NCBI GenBank assembly: GCA_003538135.1
Contig: DPOR01000005.1
Location: 3,424-67,423, forward strand
Length of the DNA: 64,000 nucleotides
DNA from: Oscillospiraceae bacterium
GTDB lineage: Bacteria; Bacillota; Clostridia; Oscillospirales; Acutalibacteraceae
Reading direction: 5' to 3'
Shown: piece by piece, positions 22,886 to 31,298 of the stretch
Numbering within the stretch: position 1 is the stretch's first letter
Layout of the letters: every line of letters begins with the position of its first letter
The notes under the pieces: generated by a model
What the model saw: the letters and a program-made list of their open reading frames with translations, nothing else
Told to the model about the DNA's origin: nothing
Databases searched by the model: none
Translations under genes and position numbers: made by a program

Positions 22886-23605
22886 TTATATTCTTCTGTC
22901 GTTGTGCGACTCGTGCTTTATCAGGCTTATGACTATTATATACATAGCCGCCACAAACGCTATGAATATAGCGGTCGAAAGCGTTGTGCCTATCATGGCG
23001 CAGGAGTCGTAGAAGCCGTGCAGGAACACGGCGGAGAGGTATGAGGCAAGAAGATTAAGCACCTTTTTCCCCTTGCAGCCGAGGTCGGAAAAGAGCTTGG
23101 CGCGCCCGTAGAACAGACCCATGAACACGGCAAAGCCCATATGCCCGGGAACGGCGAGCACCGCGCGCGGGAGCGCGACGGACAGGCCGAAGTTCATAAC
23201 ATACTTTATATTCTCAAACGCGGCGAAGCCCAAAGAGACCGAGACGGCGTAAACTATTCCGTCAAAGCTGTAGTTAAAATTCGGATTCTTCCAGGTTCTG
23301 AGCTTCATCAGCAGGAACTTAGTCCCCTCCTCGACAACCGCGACAACCGCGAAGGCGAGGATTATTTTATAATATTTATCGTTTTGGCTCACCTGGTCGT
23401 TGAGTATCTTTTCGCCTATCATTTCGAGCACTATCGACATCAGCGCCGCAACGATACCCATGAGAATCAGCGACAGCAGCAGCCCGGGCGGCTCCTTGTC
23501 GACCGTGTCGTGCTTATAGATATAGCGCAGCAGAAACACCGCTGGCAGTATTGCCGCGAGGATATATATTGAAAATATCGCCGCCGAGGGAAGAACAAAA
23601 AACAT
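22886..23605 (-). CDS. PrsW-family intramembrane metalloprotease
   Basis: 239 residues with seven to eight membrane helices. The family motifs are all present: EEGTKFLLMK with the paired glutamates, FDGIVYAVSVSLGFAAFENIKY, PGHMGFAVFMG, and HGFYD near the end, which supply the metal ligands. B. subtilis PrsW performs site-1 cleavage of an anti-sigma factor. The start at 23605 is preceded by AGGAG; the frame runs further upstream over the previous gene's end. Last gene of a GDSL-phosphoesterase-PrsW operon. Its substrate is unknown and no anti-sigma gene is near. Confidence 0.88.
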   Translation of the reverse strand: MFFVLPSAAIFSIYILAAILPAVFLLRYIYKHDTVDKEPPGLLLSLILMGIVAALMSIVLEMIGEKILNDQVSQNDKYYKIILAFAVVAVVEEGTKFLLMKLRTWKNPNFNYSFDGIVYAVSVSLGFAAFENIKYVMNFGLSVALPRAVLAVPGHMGFAVFMGLFYGRAKLFSDLGCKGKKVLNLLASYLSAVFLHGFYDSCAMIGTTLSTAIFIAFVAAMYIIVISLIKHESHNDRRI

Positions 23606-23625
23606 TTTATCAGCTCCTGTTTTGC

Positions 23626-24852
23626 TCAGAGCGTTGCGAACCGCGCTGTCAATGCGTCGCTTCGCGTGCGCCAAAAGCTGTTTGCAACTATTTTAACGGT
23701 ATATTCCGTTCGGGTCTTGAGTCCGCATATATGCTCGGTGAGAGTCGCGGGCATATTATACAGATAATAGCGCGAGGTTATGTTGAGATGCTTTTTTACA
23801 AGCCCGTCGCCGCTCAGAATATATATGTCGTAGCTGTCCGGGCGGTCTTTACCGCCCGCCTGATTGAAAGTAATATCGCAGCCGTCCGCCGTTATATTTT
23901 CTACAGATATCCGCACGTTTTCAAAAAACGGTCTCTCCGCCGTCACATAGCGCGCGTCGGTATATTTGAACGAATCTATATTCCACGGCTCGTCTATCTC
24001 CCAAGTATAGGGGAAGAAGTGCCCGGTGAGTACATCGTAGGGATAGACCCTGACTCTGCCGCCGGCGTCGGCCTCGACTATCAAAAACTGCGCCGCGCTG
24101 CCGTCCTCGGGGGGTATGGTACCGTGAGCCTTGTCGAACTCGTCGAGCTCGAAGTAGCTCAGCGTCCCCGTTCCGAAGGCGCTGAAATGGCGCTGATGCG
24201 CGGAACGCGGGTCATTTATCGGTGCATGGGAATGGCCGGAGAAATCGACTGTCTGCGGATAATTCATAAGTATATCCGTTATCTCGTCCTCGCCCCAATT
24301 TATGCTGCCGTAGACTGTGTCGGTGATATGCGGGTGCTGAAAGAAGAATATCGGCTTTCTGCCGTCTCTCTCGGCCGCTTTTTCAAGCTCCGCCGCCGCA
24401 AATTCGCGCTTTTTTTCGTCGAAGTGGCAGCCGCCGGTCGTTGTGACGGCGATGAAATCAAAGCCGTTTATAATTTCATGCGTGTCGGGCGTCAAAGAAA
24501 ATATCTCGCCGAAGCGGCGCAGGGCATTCTCCTCGCCGTCGCTCATATATTCGTGGCTCCCCATGGTCATTATCAGCCTCGCTCCCGAGGGCAGACCGCC
24601 GTCAAGAAGCTTTTTGACCTTGCGCATCTGAAGCTCGGTGCCGCGCGAGGCGAAGTCACCGACAATGACGAGCGCGTCAAGACCTTCGTATCTCACGTCC
24701 GAAGAGCACAGCTCTCCGAGATCGGCGAGAGCTTTCGCCAGTCTCTGCTCCTCTATGCAGTCCTCGTCATCTATATGTATATCGCTCATGACCGCAAAGC
24801 GCAGGGTCGTAGCAAAGCTCTTGTCAAAAGGCATTGGGGCTCTCTCTTTCAT
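23626..24852 (-). CDS. Calcineurin-type metallophosphoesterase
   Basis: 408 residues. The binuclear metal site reads DIH (24-26), VGDFASRG, GSHE (in place of the usual GNHE), QHPH and GHSH. A C-terminal beta-sandwich of about 120 residues with a fibronectin-like end (GLKTRTEYTVKIVANS) follows. No signal peptide. The stop of the GDSL gene overlaps its start by one base (TAATG), so translation is coupled. Likely a phosphodi- or monoesterase acting in the cytoplasm. Confidence 0.85.
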   Translation of the reverse strand: MKERAPMPFDKSFATTLRFAVMSDIHIDDEDCIEEQRLAKALADLGELCSSDVRYEGLDALVIVGDFASRGTELQMRKVKKLLDGGLPSGARLIMTMGSHEYMSDGEENALRRFGEIFSLTPDTHEIINGFDFIAVTTTGGCHFDEKKREFAAAELEKAAERDGRKPIFFFQHPHITDTVYGSINWGEDEITDILMNYPQTVDFSGHSHAPINDPRSAHQRHFSAFGTGTLSYFELDEFDKAHGTIPPEDGSAAQFLIVEADAGGRVRVYPYDVLTGHFFPYTWEIDEPWNIDSFKYTDARYVTAERPFFENVRISVENITADGCDITFNQAGGKDRPDSYDIYILSGDGLVKKHLNITSRYYLYNMPATLTEHICGLKTRTEYTVKIVANSFWRTRSDALTARFATL

Positions 24853-25475
24853 TAAAGTATCTTGTCAAACGCCTCGAGCCAATAGCGGGCTATCAGCGCC
24901 GCGCCGTCGAACGAGGGGTGAACTCCGTCGGGCGCCCACTGCTCGGGGCAGGTGTCCACGGCGGCGGCATTGAGAAGTCCGTCGAGCGGGATAAACGCGT
25001 CGGCGTAATCCTTTGCCACTCTGCGCACCGCCTGAATCCTCGGATCGAGATCCTCTCTCCAGCTCGCGCGCTCCTCGGAGACATGGAGCACGAACGGCTC
25101 CATGATGATTATTTTAAGGCTCGGATTTTCGCGCCTCGCGTCCTCGAGCAGCGAGCGGTACACGCGCTCGAACTCCTCTGTATCCGAGGGGTCGCCGCTG
25201 TCGTATCTCCGCCAGGTGTCGTTAATGCCGATGAGCACGGAGAGCACGTCGGGACGAAGGTCGAGGCAGTCGCTCTGCCAGCGGGCGCGCAGGTCTCTGA
25301 CTCTGTCTCCGCTGATTCCGAGGTCAAAAAAGTCTATATCGAAGTTCGGTCTCGCCGCGCGGAAATTCGACGCGACGAAAAGCGGATAGCCGCTGCCCAT
25401 GTTGCGGATATCCCCGCGATCTCTGCCCATATCGGTTATACTGTCTCCCTGAAAGAGAACTCTGAGTTTTCCCAT
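24852..25475 (-). CDS. SGNH/GDSL-type esterase
   Basis: 207 residues. GDSITD puts the nucleophile at Ser12; the oxyanion glycine (LGISGDRVRDL), block III GIND and the C-terminal DGVHPS Asp-x-x-His dyad complete the SGNH set. Similar to intracellular acetyl-xylan or rhamnogalacturonan acetylesterases. GGAGG supports the start at 25475. First gene of a three-gene operon. It could deacetylate oligosaccharides before the GH78 enzymes act; that link is inference. Confidence 0.88.
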   Translation of the reverse strand: MGKLRVLFQGDSITDMGRDRGDIRNMGSGYPLFVASNFRAARPNFDIDFFDLGISGDRVRDLRARWQSDCLDLRPDVLSVLIGINDTWRRYDSGDPSDTEEFERVYRSLLEDARRENPSLKIIIMEPFVLHVSEERASWREDLDPRIQAVRRVAKDYADAFIPLDGLLNAAAVDTCPEQWAPDGVHPSFDGAALIARYWLEAFDKIL

Positions 25476-25639
25476 TAAACATTCCTCCGTCGGCTCGAGA
25501 CCGCCTGTCTTTGTATATAGCATTATTATATATTTATTTTTCGTCTTTTGCAACAGTTTAAGTAAATTTCGGCTATGTGTGGTATATACAAAAAATTACG
25601 GCATTTTTTGTGATATAATACAAAAAGGAGGCGTTTATT

Positions 25640-26059
25640 ATGAAATTCAGAATTTATACCGCCGGACTGCCGGAGGAAGCGAAAAAAATACGGCTCGAGG
25701 TTTTCGTAAAAGAGCAGGGCTTCAAGGAGGAATTCGACAGCGTGGACGACACCGCCGCGCACATAGTTCTCTTTGACGGAAAAACTCCCGTCGGGGTATG
25801 CCGCGTCTTTAAAGACAGCGGAAGCGGCAAGACGGTAATAGGGCGCGTCGCGGTCAAAAAGGAGCTCCGCGGCAAAGGGCTCGGTACACGCATAATCGAG
25901 GCCGCCGAGAAATACGCCGCGGGCACGGGAATAAGTGCAATACGAATACATTCGCAGGAGCGGGCCGCCGGCTTCTACAGGGCGCTCGGCTACAGAGACA
26001 CGGGAGAAAGCGACCTCGACGAGGGCTGCCCGCACATATGGATGGAAAAACTCCTGTAA
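25640..26059 (+). CDS. GNAT acetyltransferase (ElaA/YjcF-like)
   Basis: 139-residue N-acetyltransferase. The acetyl-CoA loop is VKKELRGKGLGTRIIEAA; the N-terminal IRLEVFVKEQGFKEEFDSVD is the segment seen in the ElaA/YjcF subgroup. AAGGAGG precedes the ATG, and TGATATAAT at 25611-25619 gives an extended -10 promoter. Divergent from the GDSL operon. Acceptor unknown. Confidence 0.85.
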   Translation: MKFRIYTAGLPEEAKKIRLEVFVKEQGFKEEFDSVDDTAAHIVLFDGKTPVGVCRVFKDSGSGKTVIGRVAVKKELRGKGLGTRIIEAAEKYAAGTGISAIRIHSQERAAGFYRALGYRDTGESDLDEGCPHIWMEKLL

Positions 26060-26096
26060 AATGTGTAAAAACTACAAATAGCATATGCTAACCCAC

Positions 26097-26125
26097 TTGA
26101 CTTTTGTGCTAATCGGCGGTAAAAT
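26097..26125 (+). promoter_or_regulatory. Promoter of the secreted phosphatase gene
   Basis: TTGACT (26097-26102), 17-bp spacer, TAAAAT (26120-26125). Confidence 0.75.
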
Positions 26126-26155
26126 AATTTCACAAAAGTTATGGAGGGATATACA

Positions 26156-27628
26156 ATGAATAAAAAGCTACGGAGAGTCATAAGTGCGCTGCTTGCTCTG
26201 TGCCTGTTGGCGTGCATGATAATCCCCGCCGCTTCCGCCATGCCGCAGGAGAGCGCAGACGGCTCGATAAAGCGCATAAGCGTTGTCATTAACGGCGACG
26301 CAAAGACGAGACGCGGCATCTGCTGGTACACGGCGGAGAAATGCGGCAGCGATGTTGAAGTAATGCCCCTTGCAAAATACAGCGGCAGCTTCGACGGCGC
26401 GCTCAAATTCTCCGGCACCTGCACAAAGTGGAAGGAGAACTACTGCCACAAGGTGCTCGCCGAGGGACTTGAGCCCGGAACCAAATATGTTTACAGAGTC
26501 GGCGACGCTTCGACCGGAGTCTGGAGCAACAACGGCACGTTTGAGACAGCCTGCGACGGCGAAGAGGCGTTTTCGTTTATAGCTCTCGCCGATGTTCAGG
26601 CGGGCAACGAGACAAACTTCACAAAGAGCGGAGCCGTTCAGCGCACCGCCATGCAGGTCTGCCCCGACGCCAAGTTCCTCATGAACGCGGGCGATTTCGT
26701 CAACGACTGCAACGACCAGGAGTGGGACTGGTTCTATGAGAAGAGCTGCGACACGCTCATGAATATAACCATGGCGCCGACCGCCGGCAACCACGAGGGC
26801 AACCTGCGCTGGGGCTGGTTCGACAATATGTTCAACCTCGACAGGAGCGCGGGCTGGAATCACATCACCGGCGTATACTATTCCTTTGACTATTCGAACG
26901 CGCATATCGCCGTGCTCAACACCAACGATATGTATCCCATAAGCGAGGAGCAGCTCAACTGGCTTCAGAACGACATGAACTCCTCCGACGCGCAGTGGAA
27001 GATAATCCTCATGCACCGCGCCTGCTACTCCGCGGGCAAGAACATAAACAAGCCCGACACCGTTATCATGCGCAAGCGTCTGCTGCCCATAATAGACAGC
27101 CTTGATATCGACGTTGTCATCAACGGCCACGACCATATGTATCTGCGCACCTATCAGGTCAAGGACGACAAGATTCAGCCCACCGAGTACATCACCGAGA
27201 ACTACAAGGGCGAGGAGATAACCTACGCGCTCAACCCCGAGGGCACGGTACACATCCTGCCCAACACCGCCGGCACTAAGCGCTACGGCGTTCACAAGGA
27301 CGCCATGGAGCCTATCCTCAAGAATTCCGCCGTTGCCGCGCAGCCCTACAAGTCGATGTTCAGCACCTTTACCATAGACGGCGACAGGCTCATCTACCGC
27401 GCCTACACCGTCGACGTTGACGACGAGACCTGCGAGGCAACCGGCTACGAGAAGTTCGACGAATATGCGATAAAAAAGACCGTCAAGGGCGAAGCCAAGG
27501 AGCATAAGGAGCTGCCCACCGACTTCCTTTCAAACTTCAAGCAGAATGTTCTGAATGTCCCGATCGCAATAGTCTATATGCTCGTCAAATATATTCTCAT
27601 CCTGCCCCATATCATAAAGAACAGATAA
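26156..27628 (+). CDS. Secreted purple-acid-phosphatase-like metallophosphoesterase
   Basis: 490 residues. A Sec signal peptide (MNKKLRR, hydrophobic core, cleavage near PAASA) leads to an N-terminal Fn3-like domain and a metallophosphoesterase core with LADVQAG, NAGDFVND, AGNHEG, MHRA and NGHDHMY motifs. A C-terminal hydrophobic helix (FKQNVLNVPIAIVYMLVKYILIL) anchors it to the membrane. The usual tyrosine and Asp metal ligands are partly changed (DVQ at the first site). The ATG at 26156 follows GGAGGG; an ATG 15 bp earlier lies inside that site. Likely scavenges phosphate at the cell surface. Confidence 0.85.
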   Translation: MNKKLRRVISALLALCLLACMIIPAASAMPQESADGSIKRISVVINGDAKTRRGICWYTAEKCGSDVEVMPLAKYSGSFDGALKFSGTCTKWKENYCHKVLAEGLEPGTKYVYRVGDASTGVWSNNGTFETACDGEEAFSFIALADVQAGNETNFTKSGAVQRTAMQVCPDAKFLMNAGDFVNDCNDQEWDWFYEKSCDTLMNITMAPTAGNHEGNLRWGWFDNMFNLDRSAGWNHITGVYYSFDYSNAHIAVLNTNDMYPISEEQLNWLQNDMNSSDAQWKIILMHRACYSAGKNINKPDTVIMRKRLLPIIDSLDIDVVINGHDHMYLRTYQVKDDKIQPTEYITENYKGEEITYALNPEGTVHILPNTAGTKRYGVHKDAMEPILKNSAVAAQPYKSMFSTFTIDGDRLIYRAYTVDVDDETCEATGYEKFDEYAIKKTVKGEAKEHKELPTDFLSNFKQNVLNVPIAIVYMLVKYILILPHIIKNR

Positions 27629-27635
27629 ATCAAAT

Positions 27636-27670
27636 CGCCCGTGCCGAGAAATCGGTGCGGGCGGTTTTTT
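27636..27670 (+). terminator. Terminator after the secreted phosphatase gene
   Basis: CGCCCGTGCCGA and TCGGTGCGGGCG arms with a GAAA loop, followed by six T. Confidence 0.92.
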
Positions 27671-27684
27671 GTTATCAGAATTTA

Positions 27685-27714
27685 ACCGCCGCAGAGCTTT
27701 GATTCTGCGGCGGT
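27685..27714 (-). terminator. Terminator of the NadE/PrsA/nitroreductase operon
   Basis: ACCGCCGCAG and CTGCGGCGGT perfect arms with a 10-nt loop, 4 bp past the nitroreductase stop; only a weak T stretch follows on the - strand. Confidence 0.6.
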
Positions 27715-27718
27715 CGGC

Positions 27719-28273
27719 TTATCTTATTATTTTATAGCGGCTCGGGTCGCGCGGCTTCTGCTCCGGCACCTCGTCCGGTTCGCCTATCGCAACGCCTATC
27801 ATATACTGAAAATCAACGGGAATATCTATCTCCCCGCGCCAATAGGCTCCCCTGTCCGCGTCGTCAAACAGCGCTCCTACGCTGCCGACTATGCAGGTGC
27901 CGAGTCCGAGTCCCTTTGCGGCGATGCATATGTTTTCTGCCATTATCCCCGCGTCCGTCTGACTTCCGGGGGGCGCGAATATTGCGGCGAACACGGGCGC
28001 GTTGTGATAAAACGGGTTCTTGTCGCTGCGCGTATGCACGGGTGTGTCCCAGCCGACGATATTCTTGAAATCTATCTGCATTTGGCGGAGCATCGCGTCG
28101 TTGCAGATAAATCTGACGTGACAGGGCTGGCTGTTGCGCCCGCTCGGAGACATCATCGCCGCCGCCGTAAGCGTATCGAGCTGCGCGTCGGTGAGCATGA
28201 CGGGCTTATACTCCCGCACAGTCTGACGTGTCAAAATGGCATCTGTAACTTCGTTTCTGATGATATCAGCCAT
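27719..28273 (-). CDS. Nitroreductase-family flavoprotein
   Basis: 184-residue FMN-dependent oxidoreductase. RQTVREYKP (16-24) binds the FMN phosphate, MMSPSGRNSQPCHV (40-53) is the conserved active-site strand, and GLGTCIVGSV the second FMN loop. Expected to reduce nitro compounds or quinones with NAD(P)H. Its start overlaps the end of the PrsA-like gene by 8 bp. Last gene of an operon with NAD synthetase. Confidence 0.9.
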   Translation of the reverse strand: MADIIRNEVTDAILTRQTVREYKPVMLTDAQLDTLTAAAMMSPSGRNSQPCHVRFICNDAMLRQMQIDFKNIVGWDTPVHTRSDKNPFYHNAPVFAAIFAPPGSQTDAGIMAENICIAAKGLGLGTCIVGSVGALFDDADRGAYWRGEIDIPVDFQYMIGVAIGEPDEVPEQKPRDPSRYKIIR

Positions 28274-29261
28274 TCTTGTCGACCTCCCTGACAGCTCTGT
28301 TTATCACTCTGTCGTTGCGCTCGACCGAAAGCTCCGCGGCATAGCCCTCGACTATCTTATCGAATTCCTCGCCGCGCAGGCTCTTGAGGCAGTCGTCGCG
28401 GTAGCGCTCGTAGTATTGCTTCGCCTCGTCCTCGGATGGATTCTCCCTGACGATTAAGAAGATATAGTTGTTCGTTATAATAACCGCATTCGAGCCGACG
28501 GAGAGCTTCTGAACATTTTCGAAGAAGCCGTCCGGATATGAGTCCGTGCCCTTCTTTATGAACTGGAGCTGATCGGAAACGGTGGAGTCGGGGTGCTTCT
28601 TGGAATAGAGCTCGACTATTTCGTTCATCGTCTGACCGTTTCTCAGACGCGTTGAAAGCTCCGTGAATTCCTTGTTCATCTCCGCCTTCTGATCGGCAGT
28701 CATAACCACGGTGTTGCCGTTTGCGTCGGTCGTTGTGAGGTAGCCGGTTATCGCGCGGAAAGAGATATAGTTCTCGTTATAGTACTTCTTTATATCGTCC
28801 TCGTTGACCGCCTTTTCGCCGCCCTCGTCATAGATATAATAGAAAAGTCTGTTGCGCGAGGTGTCGGCGGTCTGTATTTTCATGAGCGTCTGCTTCGACA
28901 CGCCGAGCTTTTCATAGTAGCCTGAGAAAACGTGCCACAGATCCTCGAGATTGTTTGACGCGGAGCGCTTCTCCGAGGAAGAGAGCGTGAGTCCGAGCTC
29001 GACGATTTTCGTGTTGACCGCGACATATTCGCAGCACTGCTCTATAGCGGCGTCTATCATCTGGCCGTCGGTCGCGTCGGAAGCGAGCCCGTACTTTTCC
29101 GGAAAAGCGTGAACACGGTCGTAGTAATATAGAAAAGTTTCATAGTCTATCTGCGCGCCCGAGATATTCAGCGCGCTCTTTTTATTCGCCGCGCACCCCG
29201 CAGTGCAGAATACGGCGGCAAGGCAGAGCAAAACGGCGACAAATGCTTTGAATTTCTTCAT
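28266..29261 (-). CDS. PrsA/SurA-like foldase lipoprotein
   Basis: 331 residues. Lipoprotein signal with lipobox CTAGC; then a SurA_N-like helical region (YETFLYYYDRVHAFPEKYGL) and a divergent parvulin-like segment between about 165 and 270. The canonical parvulin active-site residues are not clear, so it may be a chaperone without prolyl isomerase activity. Acts outside the membrane on exported proteins. Lies 17 bp after NAD synthetase and overlaps the nitroreductase gene. Confidence 0.72.
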   Translation of the reverse strand: MKKFKAFVAVLLCLAAVFCTAGCAANKKSALNISGAQIDYETFLYYYDRVHAFPEKYGLASDATDGQMIDAAIEQCCEYVAVNTKIVELGLTLSSSEKRSASNNLEDLWHVFSGYYEKLGVSKQTLMKIQTADTSRNRLFYYIYDEGGEKAVNEDDIKKYYNENYISFRAITGYLTTTDANGNTVVMTADQKAEMNKEFTELSTRLRNGQTMNEIVELYSKKHPDSTVSDQLQFIKKGTDSYPDGFFENVQKLSVGSNAVIITNNYIFLIVRENPSEDEAKQYYERYRDDCLKSLRGEEFDKIVEGYAAELSVERNDRVINRAVREVDKNG

Positions 29262-29278
29262 TTTCGGTTATCCTTTCA

Positions 29279-31192
29279 TCAGATATCGAGCCATGCTTCG
29301 GCGTGAGCGTCGGAGGGCATCCGCCAGTCGCCTCGCGGCGAGAGGCTGACCGAGCCGACCTTTGGACCGTCCGGTATGCAGGAGCGTTTGAACTGCTGGG
29401 AGAAGAATCTCTTCAAAAAGAGTCTGAGCCACTTTTCGAGCTGCTCGCGGCTGTATACTCCGTCAAACGCGCGGCATGCCATGAACATGAGCTTATCGGG
29501 CGAAGCGCCGAAGCGCTGGAAATGATAGAGGAAGAAATCGTGAACCTCGTATGGGCCGAGGGTATCCTCCGTCTTTTGGGCTATCTTGCCGCTGCTGTCG
29601 GGCGGAAGCAGCTCGGGGCTGACGGGGGTTGCGAGTATCTCGCGCAGAACCTCGCCCAGCTCGCCGCCTCTCTCGTCCGCCACAAATGAAACGAGATATC
29701 TGACGAGGGTCTTGGGCACGGAGCAGTTGACCCCGTACATACTCATATGGTCGGCGTTATAGGTGCACCAGCCGAGCGCAAGCTCGGAGAGGTCGCCCGT
29801 GCCGACGAGCAGCGCGCCCTCCTTGTTGGCGGTGTCCATAAGTATCTGCGTGCGCTCGCGCGCCTGAACATTTTCGTAGGTCACGTCGAGTATGCTCATA
29901 TCGTGCCCTATGTCCCGCATATGCTGAGTACACGCGGGGACGATGTCTATATCCCTGAGCTCGGCCCCGATGCACTCCGTGAGCGTAACGGCGCTCGACT
30001 TCGTGCGCTTCGTGGTACCGAAGCCGGGCATTGTGATGCAGATTATATTTTCCTTCGGCAGGCGAAGCAGGTCAAACGCCCTGTCCGCAACAAGCAGCGC
30101 AAGTGCCGAATCGAGCCCGCCCGAAATGCCTATCACAGCCTTTTTGAGCCCTATGTGCTCGATTCTCTTTGCAAGCCCCGCCGCCTGGATATTGAATATC
30201 TCGGCGCAGCGCGCACGTCTGACATTTTCGTCGGACGGCACGAACGGGTGCGCGTCGAACGCTCTGTCCATATCATCCTCTTTGAGCATCGGCAGAGTTA
30301 TCGCAACGCGTCTCATGTCCCGCTCGGCATAGCGTGCCGCATTGTCGTAAAATTCGCTGTTTCTGCGCAGGGCTTCGAGCTTCTTTATATCGATACAGGC
30401 GCAGACCGCCGAACCGTCTCGCTCAAAGCGTTTGTTTTCGGCGAGTATGCCGCCGTTTTCCGCAACAGTACACGCGCCCGAGAACACAAGATCCGTCGTG
30501 CTCTCACCGACTCCGGCGGAGGAGTAGACATAGCCGCAGTAGCACCGCGCGCTCGTCTGCTCGATAAGGCTGCGTCTGAACTCGTTCTTCGTAACCATCT
30601 CGTCGGAGGCGGAGATATTGACTAAGATATTCGCGCCGCCGAGCGCCAGAACCGCGCCGGGCGACACGGGCACCCACATATCCTCACACACCTCTATTCC
30701 GACGGCGGCTCCGTTGTCCGCGCAGAAGAGCATAGTGCCGAACGGCACTTCCTCTCCGCAGATTTCGGCCGTGTCGCACGGAATATCAAAAGCCGAGACA
30801 AAATGGCGCTTTTCGTAAAATTCATTGTAATTGGGCAGATAGCTCTTCGGCACCACGCCCGCTATTTTGCCGCTTTGGAACGCGGCGGCGCAGTTAAAAA
30901 GCCTGCCGCGCACGCGCACGGGAAGTCCGACTATAACAAGCGCACCTATATCCGCGCACTCGGCGACAAGTCTGCCGAGCGCCGCTTCCGCGCTTTCAAT
31001 AAGCCTGTCCTGCGAGAAGAGGTCTGAGCAGGTGTAGCCGGTTATGCTAAGCTCCGGCAGGGCGATTATCTGCGCGCCGGAGGAGGCCGCCTCTCTTATC
31101 AGGGGCAGCATATTATCAACATTCTTATCGGGCGCGCCTACGGTCACTCTCGGGCAGACGGCCGCGGTCTTGACAAAGCCGAAGTCTTTCAA
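29279..31192 (-). CDS. nadE: Glutamine-dependent NAD+ synthetase
   Basis: 637 residues, the full two-domain form. The N-terminal nitrilase-fold glutaminase holds Glu (ALPELSITGY), Lys (PKSYLPNY) and Cys (GIEVCEDMW); the C-terminal synthetase has the PP-loop ISGGLDSALAL and GTGDLSE. It uses glutamine ammonia to amidate nicotinate adenine dinucleotide. The start is TTG at 31192, preceded by GGAAGGGAA; no better in-frame ATG exists. First gene of the operon. Confidence 0.95.
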   Translation of the reverse strand: MKDFGFVKTAAVCPRVTVGAPDKNVDNMLPLIREAASSGAQIIALPELSITGYTCSDLFSQDRLIESAEAALGRLVAECADIGALVIVGLPVRVRGRLFNCAAAFQSGKIAGVVPKSYLPNYNEFYEKRHFVSAFDIPCDTAEICGEEVPFGTMLFCADNGAAVGIEVCEDMWVPVSPGAVLALGGANILVNISASDEMVTKNEFRRSLIEQTSARCYCGYVYSSAGVGESTTDLVFSGACTVAENGGILAENKRFERDGSAVCACIDIKKLEALRRNSEFYDNAARYAERDMRRVAITLPMLKEDDMDRAFDAHPFVPSDENVRRARCAEIFNIQAAGLAKRIEHIGLKKAVIGISGGLDSALALLVADRAFDLLRLPKENIICITMPGFGTTKRTKSSAVTLTECIGAELRDIDIVPACTQHMRDIGHDMSILDVTYENVQARERTQILMDTANKEGALLVGTGDLSELALGWCTYNADHMSMYGVNCSVPKTLVRYLVSFVADERGGELGEVLREILATPVSPELLPPDSSGKIAQKTEDTLGPYEVHDFFLYHFQRFGASPDKLMFMACRAFDGVYSREQLEKWLRLFLKRFFSQQFKRSCIPDGPKVGSVSLSPRGDWRMPSDAHAEAWLDI

Positions 31193-31298
31193 GCTATCAC
31201 GTTCCCTTCCGCAAATCCTGTTAAATCCTATTATACGTATATAGTATATACTAATTCGCGCTCTAAATCAATCCTTTTCATTTTTCGGAGGTGATCCT

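Noticed and set aside
23551..24855. 434-codon plus-strand frame opposite the metallophosphoesterase
   Set aside because: No recognisable family and low complexity in Arg/Ala/Tyr; the minus-strand gene has a full metal site and operon context.
26168..27505. 445-codon minus-strand frame opposite the secreted phosphatase
   Set aside because: Rich in Val/Ala/Gly runs typical of antisense frames; the plus-strand gene has signal peptide, motifs, promoter and terminator.
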